Positions 17,667-26,940 are shown, numbered from the stretch's first letter. The stretch is 64,000 nt of DNA from Amycolatopsis iheyensis (GCF_024703995.1 NZ_JAMXQV010000008.1:310001-374000); one strand, 5' to 3'. Numbers and translations: made by a program. Notes: generated by a model not told the origin, from the letters alone.

Positions 17667-18787
17667 CCCTCCTCGCCGCGGACCAGCGCGAGCAGGCTCT
17701 CCGGGACGTCGTCGCCGAACAGGCTCTCGAGCAGGACGGCGTCGTCGACGGGTGTCGCGGCACGCACGAACATCGCCTCTTCGTACTCGGCGAGCGCGGC
17801 CTCGACGTCGCCCGGGTGCGCGGCGAGGGCCTGGCCGAGCTCGGCGCCGTCGAGCATGGCCACGTTCGCGCCCTCGCCGTTGGGCGGCGCGAGGTGGGCG
17901 GCGTCGCCGACCAGGGTCACGCCCGGCACACGGTCCCACCGGAGCCCGACCGGCAGCGTGTAGTGCGGGCGCAGGACCGGGTCAGTGTCGGCGTCGGTGA
18001 TCAGCGCGGTGAGCTCCGGCGCCCAGCCGTCGAACTCCGCCGCGATCCGGTCCGCCGCGGCGGCGGGGTCGGTGAAGTCGATGGCGGCGAACCAGTCCAG
18101 CGACCGCGAAAGCGCCACGTAGGTGTGCACGGTTTCACCGCTTTCCCGGTGGGCGTTGATCCCGTCCTCGGCCGAGCCGCCGTGCGCGACCATCGAGCCC
18201 CCGCCGACCGCCGCCGCGGTGGCCGGGTGCTTCGACTCGACGTCGAACAGGTACGTCTCGACGAACGCCGAGCCCTCGTATTCGGGCGTGGCGGCGGTGA
18301 GCAGCGGACGCACCTTCGACCAGGCGCCGTCCGCCCCGACCAGCAGGTCCGTGACGACGGTGGCCCCGTCGCCGAAGGTCACTTCGTGGCGGCCGTCTTC
18401 GAGCGTGCGGGCTCGGCTGACCTTGCACCCCCACCGGACGGTGCCTTCCGGGAGCGCGTCGAGCAGCATCTGCCGCAGCTCGCCGCGCTGCACCTCGGGA
18501 CGGCCGCCGGTGCCGTCGTCGGTCTTTTCGAACAGCAGGTTCCCGTCCTGGTCGAGGATCCGCATCGCCTGGCGGCCGGCCAGGACGAGACCGCGGAACT
18601 CGGCCGCCAGGCCGGCGGCTTCGACCGCGATCTGCCCGTTGTAGTCGTGGATGTCCAGCATCCCGCCCTGCATCCGCGCCATCGGGGAGGCCTCGGCTTC
18701 GAAGACGGTGGCGGGGATGCCGTGGACGTGCAGGACGCGGGCCAGGGTGAGGCCGCCGAGGCCGGCGCCGATGATCGTGACGTGCAT
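17663..18787 (-). CDS. FAD-dependent monooxygenase (TetX/PHBH class)
   Basis: A 374-residue class A flavoprotein monooxygenase: GAGLGGLTLARVLHVHGI FAD loop at residues 6-23, Arg-containing QRGELRQMLLDAL, the DG motif LLVGADGAWSKVRPLL and the GD motif GDAAHLAPPNGEGANVAM. The short C-terminus and HIPATVFEAEASP-like region resemble TetX-type enzymes that hydroxylate antibiotics or aromatic metabolites with NADPH and oxygen. ATG at 18787 with GAAGGAG; the ribosome site lies partly inside the dyad at 18796-18822. Overlaps the membrane protein gene tail-to-tail by a few bases. Substrate unknown. Confidence 0.85.
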   Translation of the reverse strand: MHVTIIGAGLGGLTLARVLHVHGIPATVFEAEASPMARMQGGMLDIHDYNGQIAVEAAGLAAEFRGLVLAGRQAMRILDQDGNLLFEKTDDGTGGRPEVQRGELRQMLLDALPEGTVRWGCKVSRARTLEDGRHEVTFGDGATVVTDLLVGADGAWSKVRPLLTAATPEYEGSAFVETYLFDVESKHPATAAAVGGGSMVAHGGSAEDGINAHRESGETVHTYVALSRSLDWFAAIDFTDPAAAADRIAAEFDGWAPELTALITDADTDPVLRPHYTLPVGLRWDRVPGVTLVGDAAHLAPPNGEGANVAMLDGAELGQALAAHPGDVEAALAEYEEAMFVRAATPVDDAVLLESLFGDDVPESLLALVRGEEG

Positions 18788-18795
18788 GAGTGCTC

Positions 18796-18822
18796 CTTCG
18801 GTTCGTTTCGCGACAACCGAAG
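18796..18822 (-). promoter_or_regulatory. Inverted repeat overlapping the monooxygenase ribosome site
   Basis: Perfect 8-bp arms CTTCGGTT and AACCGAAG separated by 11 bases. In the mRNA the right arm includes the first bases of GAAGGAG, the ribosome site of the TetX-like gene. It could be an operator or an RNA hairpin that hides the ribosome site. Confidence 0.45.
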
Positions 18823-18882
18823 ATTGGCTTGGGTCCCTGGCGCGGGCCGCACACCGCGCTGAGACCGTCCTGGCACCCGCTG

Positions 18883-20205
18883 TCAGTCGACGAGCAGGTC
18901 GTCCGGGCTCCCGGCCGCGAGGGTGGCCAGGAAGCCGAGCGCCGCGGAGAGCGTCTCGACGGGCGGGGCGGACACGGCGATCCGCACGGCGTTCGGCGCG
19001 TGGCCGGGCAACACGGCGAACGCCGCCGCCGGGGACAGCGCGATGCCCCGGCGCGCCGCGGCCGCGACGAACGTCTCCGCGCGCCACCGCTCGGGCAGCT
19101 CCCACCAGCGGTGGTACGAGGCGGCGTCGCCACGCAGGCCCGGCAGCTTCTCCGCCACCACCGACGCGCGCGAAGCGGCGTCACGGCGTTTCGCGGCTTC
19201 GACTTCGGCGAGCGTGCCGGTCACGATCCACTGCGTCGCGGCTTCGACGGCGAAGCGCGACGCGGCCCAGGCGCCCGAGCGCACCGACGACGCCAGTCGC
19301 GCGGTCCACGCCGGCGGGCTCACGAGAAAGCCCGCGGTCAGGCCGGGCGCGACGCGTTTGGACAGGCTGTCGACGAACACCGTCCGCTCCGGCGCCCACG
19401 CGGCGAACGGCCGGACGTCCCCGCGCAGGAACGTGTAGATGCCGTCTTCGATCACCGGCAGGTCCAGCTCTCCCACGACGGCGGCCAGTTCTTCGCGCCG
19501 GTTCGGGGGCATGGTCGTGCCGAGCGGGTTGTGCAGGGTCGGCTGGACGTAGAGGGCACGCACCGGCCCGGCCGCGGCGAGGGCCTCGGGCACGAGGCCG
19601 TGCTCGTCGGTTTCGATCGGCACCAGCTCGACGCCGAGCCGAGCGGCGACGGCCTTCACGACGGGGTAGGTCAGGGACTCGACCGCGAGCCGCTCCCCCA
19701 CGGGCACGAACGCGGCGATCGCGGCGGCGATGCCTTGGCGGCCGTTGCCGGTGAAGAGGATCGTCGCGGGGTCGGGCCGCCAGTCACCGCGGGTGAGCAG
19801 CGCGGCCGCCGCCTCCCGCGCCGCCGGTGTGCCCGCGGCGCCGATCGGGTGCAGGGCCGCGGTGAGGACGTCGTCGCGCAGCATCGGCTGCAGTGCCTTC
19901 GCCAGCAACGCGGACTGCTCGGGCAGGACGGCGAAGTTGAGTTCGAGGTCGACGCGGGCGTTCCCGGGTTCGGCGAGCGCGGGTTCGGGCGGCGGTTTGG
20001 CGGCCCGGACGAACGTCCCCCGGCCGACCTCGCCGACGGCCAGGCCCCGCCGCACGAGCTCACCGTAGACCCGGGCGGCGGTGGAGTTCGCGAGGCCGCG
20101 CTGCCGGGCAAAGCGCCGCTGCGGCGGAAGCCGGTCACCGGGCCGAAGCCGCCCGGCCTCGATATCGGCGGCAAGAGCGTCCGCGACGACGCGGTAGTCG
20201 TCCAC
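18883..20205 (-). CDS. MocR-type regulator: GntR HTH fused to PLP aminotransferase domain
   Basis: A 440-residue fusion. Residues 1-70 are a GntR winged helix (LRPGDRLPPQRRFARQRGLA, then RVYGELVRRGL, GEVGRGTFVR); the rest is a fold-type I aminotransferase with the substrate/PLP Asn in YVQPTLHNPLGTT, Asp in VIEDGIYTFL and the Schiff-base Lys in VFVDSLSKRVAPG. MocR proteins use PLP as an effector to control vitamin B6, GABA or amino-acid genes rather than as catalysts. GTG at 20205 with AAAGGGA. Divergent from the beta-helix membrane gene; which gene it controls is not clear. Confidence 0.88.
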   Translation of the reverse strand: MDDYRVVADALAADIEAGRLRPGDRLPPQRRFARQRGLANSTAARVYGELVRRGLAVGEVGRGTFVRAAKPPPEPALAEPGNARVDLELNFAVLPEQSALLAKALQPMLRDDVLTAALHPIGAAGTPAAREAAAALLTRGDWRPDPATILFTGNGRQGIAAAIAAFVPVGERLAVESLTYPVVKAVAARLGVELVPIETDEHGLVPEALAAAGPVRALYVQPTLHNPLGTTMPPNRREELAAVVGELDLPVIEDGIYTFLRGDVRPFAAWAPERTVFVDSLSKRVAPGLTAGFLVSPPAWTARLASSVRSGAWAASRFAVEAATQWIVTGTLAEVEAAKRRDAASRASVVAEKLPGLRGDAASYHRWWELPERWRAETFVAAAARRGIALSPAAAFAVLPGHAPNAVRIAVSAPPVETLSAALGFLATLAAGSPDDLLVD

Positions 20206-20275
20206 TGTGTCCCTTTCTCGTCGGTGAGCATGATCCCACCCCGGGTGTAGCGCCGCGGGACCTGCCACCGACTCA

Positions 20276-21814
20276 GTGGCCGTGACCGAAGACGAGCACG
20301 CAGTGGTGGAGGCGGCCCGGCTTGGGATCGTGCTGACGTGCAGCACGCTTTCTGTCGAGCAGCTCGCGGAGGACGAGGATCCGGCGCATGAAGTGCGGGC
20401 GGAGCTGCTGCGTGAGCTCCTGATCGGCTTGCACGGCTCGCTCGATCCGCGCGGGGTGCGGATCAAGGGTGCGCGCATCGTCGGAGCGCTCGACCTCGCC
20501 CACGTCTGCACGAAAACGGGGCTCGAGCTGCAGAACTGCTTTGTGCCCGAGCCGATCACCATGTCGGACGCTCGCCTGTCCTGGCTCTCACTGGCCGGAA
20601 GCCGGCTGGCTGGGGTGGCCGCGGACGGTTTACGCATCGAGGGCGACCTGGATATGTCGAACGCACGCGTGGTCACTTCCAGTGACTGGGGTGCGGTTCT
20701 CGCTGCCGACGCACACATCGGTGGCTTCTTCGACCTGGAAGGCGCGGAGATCACCAACGACAGCGGGCCCGCGCTGATGGCCGACCGGCTGGAGGCGGGA
20801 AGCGACCTGCGATTGGAGAACCTCCGCGCTGCTGGTTCCGGCGCGCGCGGTGCGATCCGGATGGTCAGTGCTCGCGTCCGAGGCCAGCTCAGCCTCATCG
20901 ACGCCGAAGTCACCAACGGCACCGGGCCGGCCGTGACCGCTGACCGTCTGCAGGTCGAAGGTCACGTGCTCCTGTGGAACGCCCGCATCGCGGGCTCGGG
21001 CACGGAGGGCGCGGTCTGGCTGCTCGGAGCAAAGATCAGTGGTGTTCTCGATTTCACGAACAACGCGAAGATCTCCAACACCGGGGGAGTCGGCCTGCAG
21101 CTGCAGGGCTTGCACGTTGAAGCTGATGCGCTGCTTCCCGCCAGTCTCGTATGCGTAGCGTCGAAATCACGCGGTCGATGCAACCACCCAGGCCGGATCA
21201 ACCTTGACGGGTTCACGTTCTCGGCCCTCCACAAAGCGACCTGGCGGGAATGGCTGCACCTCATCCGCTTCCACACCCCCGCCTACCGCCCAGGCCCCTA
21301 CCAGCAACTAGCCGCGGTAGAACGAGCCGCGGGCCACGACGGCAATGCCCGCCGCATCCTCATCGCCCAGCAACGGGACCTCTACCGCCGCGCCCCGAAA
21401 GAACTCGGCAACTGGCTGACCCGCCGTTTCCACTGGCTCTGGGGCAGGCTCGCCGGCTACGGCTACCTCGCGAGACGCACAGCCGCCGCCCTCCTGTTCG
21501 CCCTTGCCCTCGCCGGTGGCCTCGGCTTCTGGGCCGGCCACGTCGTCGACGCAGGCCACCACGCCGCCGAACGACCAGCGTCCTTCGACGCCCCCGTCGG
21601 CAAACCGTGCACCACCATCGAACTCGTCGAAGTCGGCCTCGACCGAGGACTTCCGCTCTCCCCGACCGGCGTGCGGACCCGCTGCGACCTCAACCCGGCC
21701 GTCGCGACCGGGGGCCTGTTCACCGTCGCCATCTGGCTCGTGCAGGCCGCCGTCTGGGGGCTCGCCACCCTTGCGCTCGCCGGGTACACCGGGCTGGTCC
21801 GGAAAATCGGCTGA
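20276..21814 (+). CDS. Hypothetical membrane protein with beta-helix-like N-terminal half
   Basis: A 512-residue protein. Residues 50-280 show repeated strands with a period of about 20-25 residues (VRIKGARIVGALDLAHV, LRIEGDLDMSNARVV, RVRGQLSLIDAEV, LQVEGHVLLWNARIA), the look of a pentapeptide-like or right-handed beta helix. A basic amphipathic stretch follows, then TM segments AALLFALALAGGLGFWAGHV and GLFTVAIWLVQAAVWGLATL near the C-terminus. Actinobacterial relatives are often labelled membrane-associated oxidoreductase, without a redox motif to justify it here. Start GTG at 20276 or 20282; no convincing ribosome site. Codon style changes near 21240. Confidence 0.75.
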   Translation: MAVTEDEHAVVEAARLGIVLTCSTLSVEQLAEDEDPAHEVRAELLRELLIGLHGSLDPRGVRIKGARIVGALDLAHVCTKTGLELQNCFVPEPITMSDARLSWLSLAGSRLAGVAADGLRIEGDLDMSNARVVTSSDWGAVLAADAHIGGFFDLEGAEITNDSGPALMADRLEAGSDLRLENLRAAGSGARGAIRMVSARVRGQLSLIDAEVTNGTGPAVTADRLQVEGHVLLWNARIAGSGTEGAVWLLGAKISGVLDFTNNAKISNTGGVGLQLQGLHVEADALLPASLVCVASKSRGRCNHPGRINLDGFTFSALHKATWREWLHLIRFHTPAYRPGPYQQLAAVERAAGHDGNARRILIAQQRDLYRRAPKELGNWLTRRFHWLWGRLAGYGYLARRTAAALLFALALAGGLGFWAGHVVDAGHHAAERPASFDAPVGKPCTTIELVEVGLDRGLPLSPTGVRTRCDLNPAVATGGLFTVAIWLVQAAVWGLATLALAGYTGLVRKIG

Positions 21815-21843
21815 ACCGCCGCTAGATTGGCGGTGGAGGTGCC

Positions 21844-22500
21844 ATGACCGACAAGACCTGGGCCGAAGTCGACGACTACCTCACCGGCGCGCTGCTCGCC
21901 CCCGACCCTGTGCTCGACGACGCGCTCGCCGACTCGGCCGCCGCCGGGTTGCCGCACATTGCCGTCGCGCCCAACCAAGGGAAGCTGCTCCATCTGCTCG
22001 CCCGCCTCGCCGGGGCGCGCTCGATCCTGGAGATCGGCACGCTCGGCGGCTACAGCACGATCTGGCTCGCCCGCGCGCTCCCGCCCGGCGGCACGCTCGT
22101 GACCTGTGAATACGAGCCGAGGCACGCCGAAGTCGCCCGGGCCAACCTGGCGCGCGCGGGCTTCGGGGAGGATGTCGTCGACATCCGGGTCGGTGCGGCG
22201 CTCGACACGCTGCCGACGCTCGCCGGGCCGTTCGACTTCGTCTTCGTCGACGCCGACAAGAGCAACCTCGCGAACTACGTGCGCGCGGCGCTGAAGCTGG
22301 CGCGGCCGGGCACCACGATCGTGGTCGACAACGTCGTCCGGCAGGGCAAGGTCGCCGATCCGGGCAGCAGCGACCCGAACGTCCTCGGCGCGCGCGAGAT
22401 GTTCGACGTGCTCGCCGCCGAGGACCGGATCGACGCGACCGCCGTCCAGACCGTCGGCGCCAAGGGGCACGACGGGTTCGTCCTCGGCATCGTCGGCTGA
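21844..22500 (+). CDS. Class I SAM-dependent O-methyltransferase (COG4122)
   Basis: A 218-residue catechol/caffeoyl-CoA O-methyltransferase-like enzyme. The SAM loop is LEIGTLGGYSTIWLARAL at about residue 63, the acidic SAM ligand in VTCEYEPRHAE, and the metal-binding FVFVDADKSN plus VVDNVVRQGKV are intact. It would methylate a hydroxyl group on a small aromatic or related metabolite in a divalent-metal-dependent way. ATG at 21844 with GGTGGAGGTG upstream. Ends one base before the PBP stop, tail-to-tail with no visible terminator. Confidence 0.9.
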   Translation: MTDKTWAEVDDYLTGALLAPDPVLDDALADSAAAGLPHIAVAPNQGKLLHLLARLAGARSILEIGTLGGYSTIWLARALPPGGTLVTCEYEPRHAEVARANLARAGFGEDVVDIRVGAALDTLPTLAGPFDFVFVDADKSNLANYVRAALKLARPGTTIVVDNVVRQGKVADPGSSDPNVLGAREMFDVLAAEDRIDATAVQTVGAKGHDGFVLGIVG

Positions 22501-22501
22501 C

Positions 22502-24391
22502 TCACCGCGGCGGCCGCACCACGGGCACCGGCTGCCCCTGGTGCGCCGCCGCCATGAACCCGCGCCAGACGTCGGCCGGGACGACGTCGCCGGTCAGCTT
22601 CGCGCCGCTCGTGTCGACCAGCCGGCGGTCGTCGTCGGAGCCGATCCACACCGCCGCCGCCAGCTGCGGGGTGTAGCCGACGGCCCAGGCGTCCTGGAAG
22701 TCCGGGCTGTTGCCGTGCTCGGCCTCGCCGGTGCGCAGCGCGGCGCTCCCGCCCGCGGTCAGCGTTCCGGTGACCTCCTGGGCGATGCGGCGGCTTTCGT
22801 CCCCGTTCTCGTCGAACGCGGGGCGCGGGGTGTCGGTGTGCTCCCAGACGACCGCGCCGCTCTCGTCCCGGACCCGCGCCACCAGGTGCGGCGTCGTGCG
22901 CTGACCGTCCGCGGCGAAGGTCGCGTAGGCGCCCACCATGTCCAGTGGCCGCAACGGATACCGGCCGATCGCGATACCGGCCCCGATCAGGTAGCCGTCC
23001 CTCTCCCGCATCGTCGGCGTGCCGTCGACGGTCTCGGGGATCCCGGCCTGGCGCGCGGCGTCGCTCAGCGCGTCCGGGCCCAGCTTCTTCGCCAGCGCGA
23101 CGAACGGACCGTCCGCGTGGGCCTGCATCGCGACGCGCGGTGTGCACTTCGGGCCGCAGACCGCCGGGTACTTGAACTTCTCGCCGAGGAACTCCTGCTC
23201 CTCGGGCGCCGGGACCGGCACGTCCGGGCCGTAGCCGCGGCGCAGCGCGGCAGCGAGCGTGAACGGGTAGAACGCCGAGCCTGCCGCGTGCGCGGTGCTC
23301 GCGTAGTCGCGGACACCCTGGTCGCCGCCCTGGTAGGCGCGGACGGCGCCGGTCCGCGGGTCGACGGCGACGACCGCGCCGCGGAACTCCTTCGGCTCGC
23401 CCTTCAGCCGGTCCTGCAGGGTCTTGCGGGCGGCGTCCTGCAGGCCGCGGTCCAGCGTCGTCTCGACGGTCATGTTGCCCTGCTGCAGCCGGCCCAGCGG
23501 GAAGCCGTCGCGTTCGAGCTCGGCCAGAACCTGCTGCTTGACGTGGAACTCGTCGTAGCTGAGGCGGCCGGCGCGGGTGTCGGACGGCGACTGGACCTCG
23601 GCGCCGGGGTAGGCCATGGGTTCGCCGCTCCGCACGTACCCCCGGGTGACGAGCTTGTCGTGCACGTACTGCCAGCGCCGCGCGGCGTGGGCGTCGCCGG
23701 ACGCGGCGGGGTCGTGCACCGACGGCGACTGGATCATCCCGGCGAGGAAGGCAGCTTCGCTCCAGGTGATGGAGTCGTCGAGCTTCTTGCCGAAGTAGGC
23801 GTTCATCGCCGCGGCGGGGCCGAACGTGCCGCGGCCGAAGGAGATGATGTTGACGTAGCTTTCGAAGATCTGTTCCTTGCTCTGCTCCTGGGTGATCTTC
23901 GTGGCCAGCACGAGCTCCGCGAACTTGCGGCCGATCGTGGCGTCGTCGTCGCCGGTGGACTTCTTGATGTACTGCTGGGTGATCCCGGAGCCGCCGCCGA
24001 CGCCGGTGAGGAACGCGCGGCCGATGCCGGTCGGGTCGAAGCCCTCGTTGTCCCAGAAGGTCGGGTCTTCGGTGGCGATGATCGCGTCCCGCAGCTTCGC
24101 GGGCACCTGCGTGTAGGGCACGAACGTGCGGTCGCCGTCGGCGGGGACGACCTTGAGCAGCTCGGACCCGTCGGCGTAGTCGAGCACGACGGTCTTGTCG
24201 AGCCCGGCCAGGACCTCTTGCGGGCTGCGGACGTCGAGCACGAGGTAGGCGACCCAGAAGGCGATCAGCGGGACACCGACGAGGGTGCCGACGGTCCAGT
24301 ACCCGATCCGCCGGATCCGCCGCCACCGCCGACGGCGCGGGGTGTCCGGCTTCTCGTCCTCTTCCGCGTGTTCTTCGGTCGCCGAGGTCAC
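22502..24391 (-). CDS. Class A penicillin-binding protein with degenerate transpeptidase domain
   Basis: A 629-residue bitopic protein: Arg-rich cytoplasmic tail, TM helix at about 30-52, GT51 glycosyltransferase domain at about 70-240 (ATEDPTFWDNEGFD with the catalytic Glu, GGSGITQQYIKK, FAELVLATKI, FGRGTFGPAAAMNAYFGK), then a transpeptidase-shaped domain. The latter has lost its catalytic motifs: SxxK reads GSAFYPF (Ser-Ala-Phe-Tyr, about residue 369), the SxN region reads ADGPFVALAKK and KTG reads LRTGEAEHG, although surrounding blocks (DAWAVGYTPQLAAAVWIGSD) remain. It probably polymerises lipid II but cannot acylate or bind beta-lactams normally. GTG start at 24391. Confidence 0.85.
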   Translation of the reverse strand: MTSATEEHAEEDEKPDTPRRRRWRRIRRIGYWTVGTLVGVPLIAFWVAYLVLDVRSPQEVLAGLDKTVVLDYADGSELLKVVPADGDRTFVPYTQVPAKLRDAIIATEDPTFWDNEGFDPTGIGRAFLTGVGGGSGITQQYIKKSTGDDDATIGRKFAELVLATKITQEQSKEQIFESYVNIISFGRGTFGPAAAMNAYFGKKLDDSITWSEAAFLAGMIQSPSVHDPAASGDAHAARRWQYVHDKLVTRGYVRSGEPMAYPGAEVQSPSDTRAGRLSYDEFHVKQQVLAELERDGFPLGRLQQGNMTVETTLDRGLQDAARKTLQDRLKGEPKEFRGAVVAVDPRTGAVRAYQGGDQGVRDYASTAHAAGSAFYPFTLAAALRRGYGPDVPVPAPEEQEFLGEKFKYPAVCGPKCTPRVAMQAHADGPFVALAKKLGPDALSDAARQAGIPETVDGTPTMRERDGYLIGAGIAIGRYPLRPLDMVGAYATFAADGQRTTPHLVARVRDESGAVVWEHTDTPRPAFDENGDESRRIAQEVTGTLTAGGSAALRTGEAEHGNSPDFQDAWAVGYTPQLAAAVWIGSDDDRRLVDTSGAKLTGDVVPADVWRGFMAAAHQGQPVPVVRPPR

Positions 24392-24468
24392 GAATGGATG
24401 ACGGCCGAACGGGTGAGAAGGTTCTGTGGAGAACTAACGAGGTTGTTCGAATCCTGTCAAGACGACGC

Positions 24469-25188
24469 TCAGGCGAGGAACGCGCGCAGCAGCGACGCCG
24501 TGCCCTCGATGTGCTCGGCCATGGTCTGGCGGGCCGCGGGGGCGTCACCGGCGAGGATGGCGTCCACGATCGCCTCGTGCTGGGCGTTCGAGTGCTCGAG
24601 GTTCGGCGGGAGCAGCGGGATCCGGTCGAGCAGCTGGTTGACGCGGGTGCGGGCGTCGGCCATCGCCGTGGTCAGCGAGCCGGACGCGGTCACCTCCGCG
24701 ATCGCCAGGTGGAGGCGGCTGTCCCGGCGGCGGTAGTCGTCGAGGCCGGCGCTCGCGGCCTCGGCGAGCGTGCCGGTCAGGTGCTGCCGGTCGGCCGGGC
24801 TCAGCGACCGCGCCGCCGCCATCTCCGCCGCGCCCGTCTCGAGGACGTAGCGGAGGCACAACGCGTCCTCCAGGCCGACGGCGTCGATCTCGCCGGCGGG
24901 CTCCGGCGGGCCGGGCAGGGTGTCGTGCACGAACGTGCCGCCATAACGGCCTCGCCGTGACTCCACGTAACCAGCGTCGGAAAGCGCGCGGATGGCTTCG
25001 CGCAGCGTGACGCGGCTGACCCCGAGCCGCTCGGCGAGCTCGCGCTCCGACGGCAGCCGCTCCCCCGCGCCGACCACGCCGAGGCGGATGGCCTGCAGCA
25101 GCCGCTCGACGGTCTCCTCGAAGGCGTTGCCCGCCCGGACCGGCCGGAACAGCGCTTCACCGGCATTCACCACCGAGGTCGGTTCCAT
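24469..25188 (-). CDS. GntR family (FadR/FCD subfamily) transcriptional regulator
   Basis: A 239-residue regulator with the winged helix at residues 25-90 (VVGAGERLPSERELAERLGV, then SRVTLREAIRALSDAGYVES, RGRYGGTFV) and an FCD ligand domain (LEDALCLRYVLETGAAEMAA, DSRLHLAIAEVTASGSL, HEAIVDAILAGDAPAAR). ATG at 25188 is preceded by TAAACT six bases upstream, a -10-like hexamer, so the message may be leaderless. Neighbours are the PBP gene and a small ORF. The FCD type usually senses a carboxylic acid; its target is unknown, although the glycine/serine operon lies nearby. Confidence 0.88.
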   Translation of the reverse strand: MEPTSVVNAGEALFRPVRAGNAFEETVERLLQAIRLGVVGAGERLPSERELAERLGVSRVTLREAIRALSDAGYVESRRGRYGGTFVHDTLPGPPEPAGEIDAVGLEDALCLRYVLETGAAEMAAARSLSPADRQHLTGTLAEAASAGLDDYRRRDSRLHLAIAEVTASGSLTTAMADARTRVNQLLDRIPLLPPNLEHSNAQHEAIVDAILAGDAPAARQTMAEHIEGTASLLRAFLA

Positions 25189-25343
25189 CCCGCGAGTTTA
25201 GGCCGCGGCGCACCTTCGGAGTGGCTTCGGGCTCGCGAGGCGATCACACTGTGTTCGCGGTGCGGAAAACCAGTGGAACCGGACGGCCACGGTCGGCGAC
25301 GATGGGACGACCGACACCGAACATCGACGCAGGGGGCGATCCG

Positions 25344-25529
25344 GTGCACTTCCTGATGGCGGAGGACCTGGTCCACGAGCGAGAGGACGAGTTGCGCCAC
25401 CGCGTGCGCAACCGCCCACCGGGCCGCGCGACCCCTCGCAAGCACACCGGCACGAGGCGGCAGCAGCTCGGCTGGACCCTGGTGGAGGTCGGCCTGAAGC
25501 TGGCGGTCGACGACGAAGACCGGCGCTGA
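25344..25529 (+). CDS. Small basic hypothetical protein
   Basis: A 61-residue protein (VHFLMAEDLVHEREDELRHR...) that is strongly basic in the middle (RPPGRATPRKHTGTRRQQLG) and ends in a helix LVEVGLKLAVDDEDRR. GTG at 25344 has AGGGGG upstream. The gene ends two bases before a perfect hairpin terminator, which supports its being transcribed. No family recognised. Confidence 0.5.
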   Translation: MHFLMAEDLVHEREDELRHRVRNRPPGRATPRKHTGTRRQQLGWTLVEVGLKLAVDDEDRR

Positions 25530-25530
25530 C

Positions 25531-25556
25531 CCGTAGCTTTCACGGGAAAGCTACGG
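25531..25556. terminator. Bidirectional hairpin terminator
   Basis: CCGTAGCTTTC and GAAAGCTACGG, a perfect 11-bp stem with a four-base loop ACGG, placed exactly between the stops of the small + gene and the sdaA gene on the - strand. Confidence 0.75.
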
Positions 25557-25558
25557 CG

Positions 25559-26926
25559 TCAGCACTCGATGACGTTCACCGCCAGGCCGCCGCGCGCGGT
25601 CTCCTTGTACTTCACGCTCATGTCCGCGCCCGTCTCGCGCATCGTCTTGATCGCCTTGTCCAGTGTCACGACGTGGCTGCCGTCGCCGCGCATCGCCATG
25701 CGGGCCGCGTGGATCGCCTTCGACGCGCCCACCGCGTTGCGCTCGATGCACGGGATCTGGACCAGGCCGCCGACCGGGTCGCACGTGAGGCCGAGGTGGT
25801 GCTCCACCCCGATCTCCGCCGCGTTCTCCACCTGGGCCGGCGTGCCGCCGAGGACCTCCGTCAGGCCCGCCGCCGCCATCGCCGACGCCGAGCCGACTTC
25901 GCCCTGGCAGCCGACTTCGGCGCCCGAGATCGAGCCCGTCTGCTTGAGGATCGAGCCGATCGCGCCCGCCGTGAGCATGAACTTCACGATGCCGTCGTCG
26001 TTCGAGTGCCGGATGAACCGCTGGTAGTAGTGCAGGACCGCCGGGATGATGCCCGCGGCGCCGTTGGTCGGGGCCGTGACGACCCGGCCGCCCGCCGCGT
26101 TCTCCTCGTTGACCGCGAGGGCGTACAGGCTCACCCAGTCCATCGCGTACAGCGGGTCGTCCGCGCCGTCCTCGGCGAGCAGCTTCTCGTGCAACGCCTT
26201 CGCGCGCCGCGGCACCTTCAGGCCGCCCGGCAGGACGCCTTCGTGCGTGCAGCCGTTGCGGACGCACTCCGCCATGACCGCCCAGATGTCCAGCAGCCCG
26301 GCCCGCACCTCGTCGCGCGTCCGCCAAGACAGCTCGTTCTCGAGCATGATCTCGCTGATGGACAGGCCGGTCGCCGCGCAGTGTCCGAGCAGGTCCGCGC
26401 CGGTGCGGAACGGGTACGGCACCGGTGTCGAGTCCTCGACGAACACCGTGTCCGTCTCGTACGACTCGTCGCGGACGAAGCCGCCGCCGACCGAGTAGTA
26501 CGTGCGCTCCCGCACCAAGGAACCGTCGGCGTCGAACGCGCGGAAGATCATGCCGTTCGGGTGCGCCGGCAGGGACTTGCGCCGGTGCATGGTGAGGTCG
26601 TTGTCCTCGTCGAACGCGATTTCGCGCGTGCCGGCCAGGACCAGCCGGCCGGACTCGCGGATTTCCGCGATGCGCGCCGGCACGGTGTCGGTGTCGATCT
26701 CCTCGGGACGCGAGCCCGAAAGCCCGAGCAGGACGGCTTTGTCGCTGCCGTGGCCGAAGCCGGTCGCGCCCAGGGAGCCGAACAGTTCGGCCTGGACCCG
26801 CGACACCGAGGCGAGGTCGTCGCCGAGTCCGTCCACAAAGGTCAGTGCCGCCCGCATCGGCCCGACGGTGTGGGAGCTCGACGGGCCGATGCCGATGGAA
26901 AACAGGTCGAAGACGCTGATCGCCAT
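25559..26926 (-). CDS. sdaA: L-serine ammonia-lyase, iron-sulfur, single chain
   Basis: A 455-residue one-chain L-serine dehydratase. The beta domain starts [20 protein letters not shown]; the alpha domain has [20 protein letters not shown], and cysteines in [31 protein letters not shown] and the final EC that ligate the oxygen-sensitive 4Fe-4S cluster. It converts serine to pyruvate and ammonia. ATG at 26926 follows GGGGCGG; the open frame upstream is not needed. Last gene of the glycine operon, 14 bases after lipA, closing a glycine to serine to pyruvate route. Confidence 0.93.
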   Translation of the reverse strand: MAISVFDLFSIGIGPSSSHTVGPMRAALTFVDGLGDDLASVSRVQAELFGSLGATGFGHGSDKAVLLGLSGSRPEEIDTDTVPARIAEIRESGRLVLAGTREIAFDEDNDLTMHRRKSLPAHPNGMIFRAFDADGSLVRERTYYSVGGGFVRDESYETDTVFVEDSTPVPYPFRTGADLLGHCAATGLSISEIMLENELSWRTRDEVRAGLLDIWAVMAECVRNGCTHEGVLPGGLKVPRRAKALHEKLLAEDGADDPLYAMDWVSLYALAVNEENAAGGRVVTAPTNGAAGIIPAVLHYYQRFIRHSNDDGIVKFMLTAGAIGSILKQTGSISGAEVGCQGEVGSASAMAAAGLTEVLGGTPAQVENAAEIGVEHHLGLTCDPVGGLVQIPCIERNAVGASKAIHAARMAMRGDGSHVVTLDKAIKTMRETGADMSVKYKETARGGLAVNVIEC

Positions 26927-26940
26927 TGATCCGCCCCTTC

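Noticed and set aside
15869-18862. Nearly 1000-codon frame on the + strand across two genes
   Set aside because: It runs out of frame through the membrane protein gene and antisense through the monooxygenase gene; no ribosome site and Arg/Ala-rich nonsense composition.
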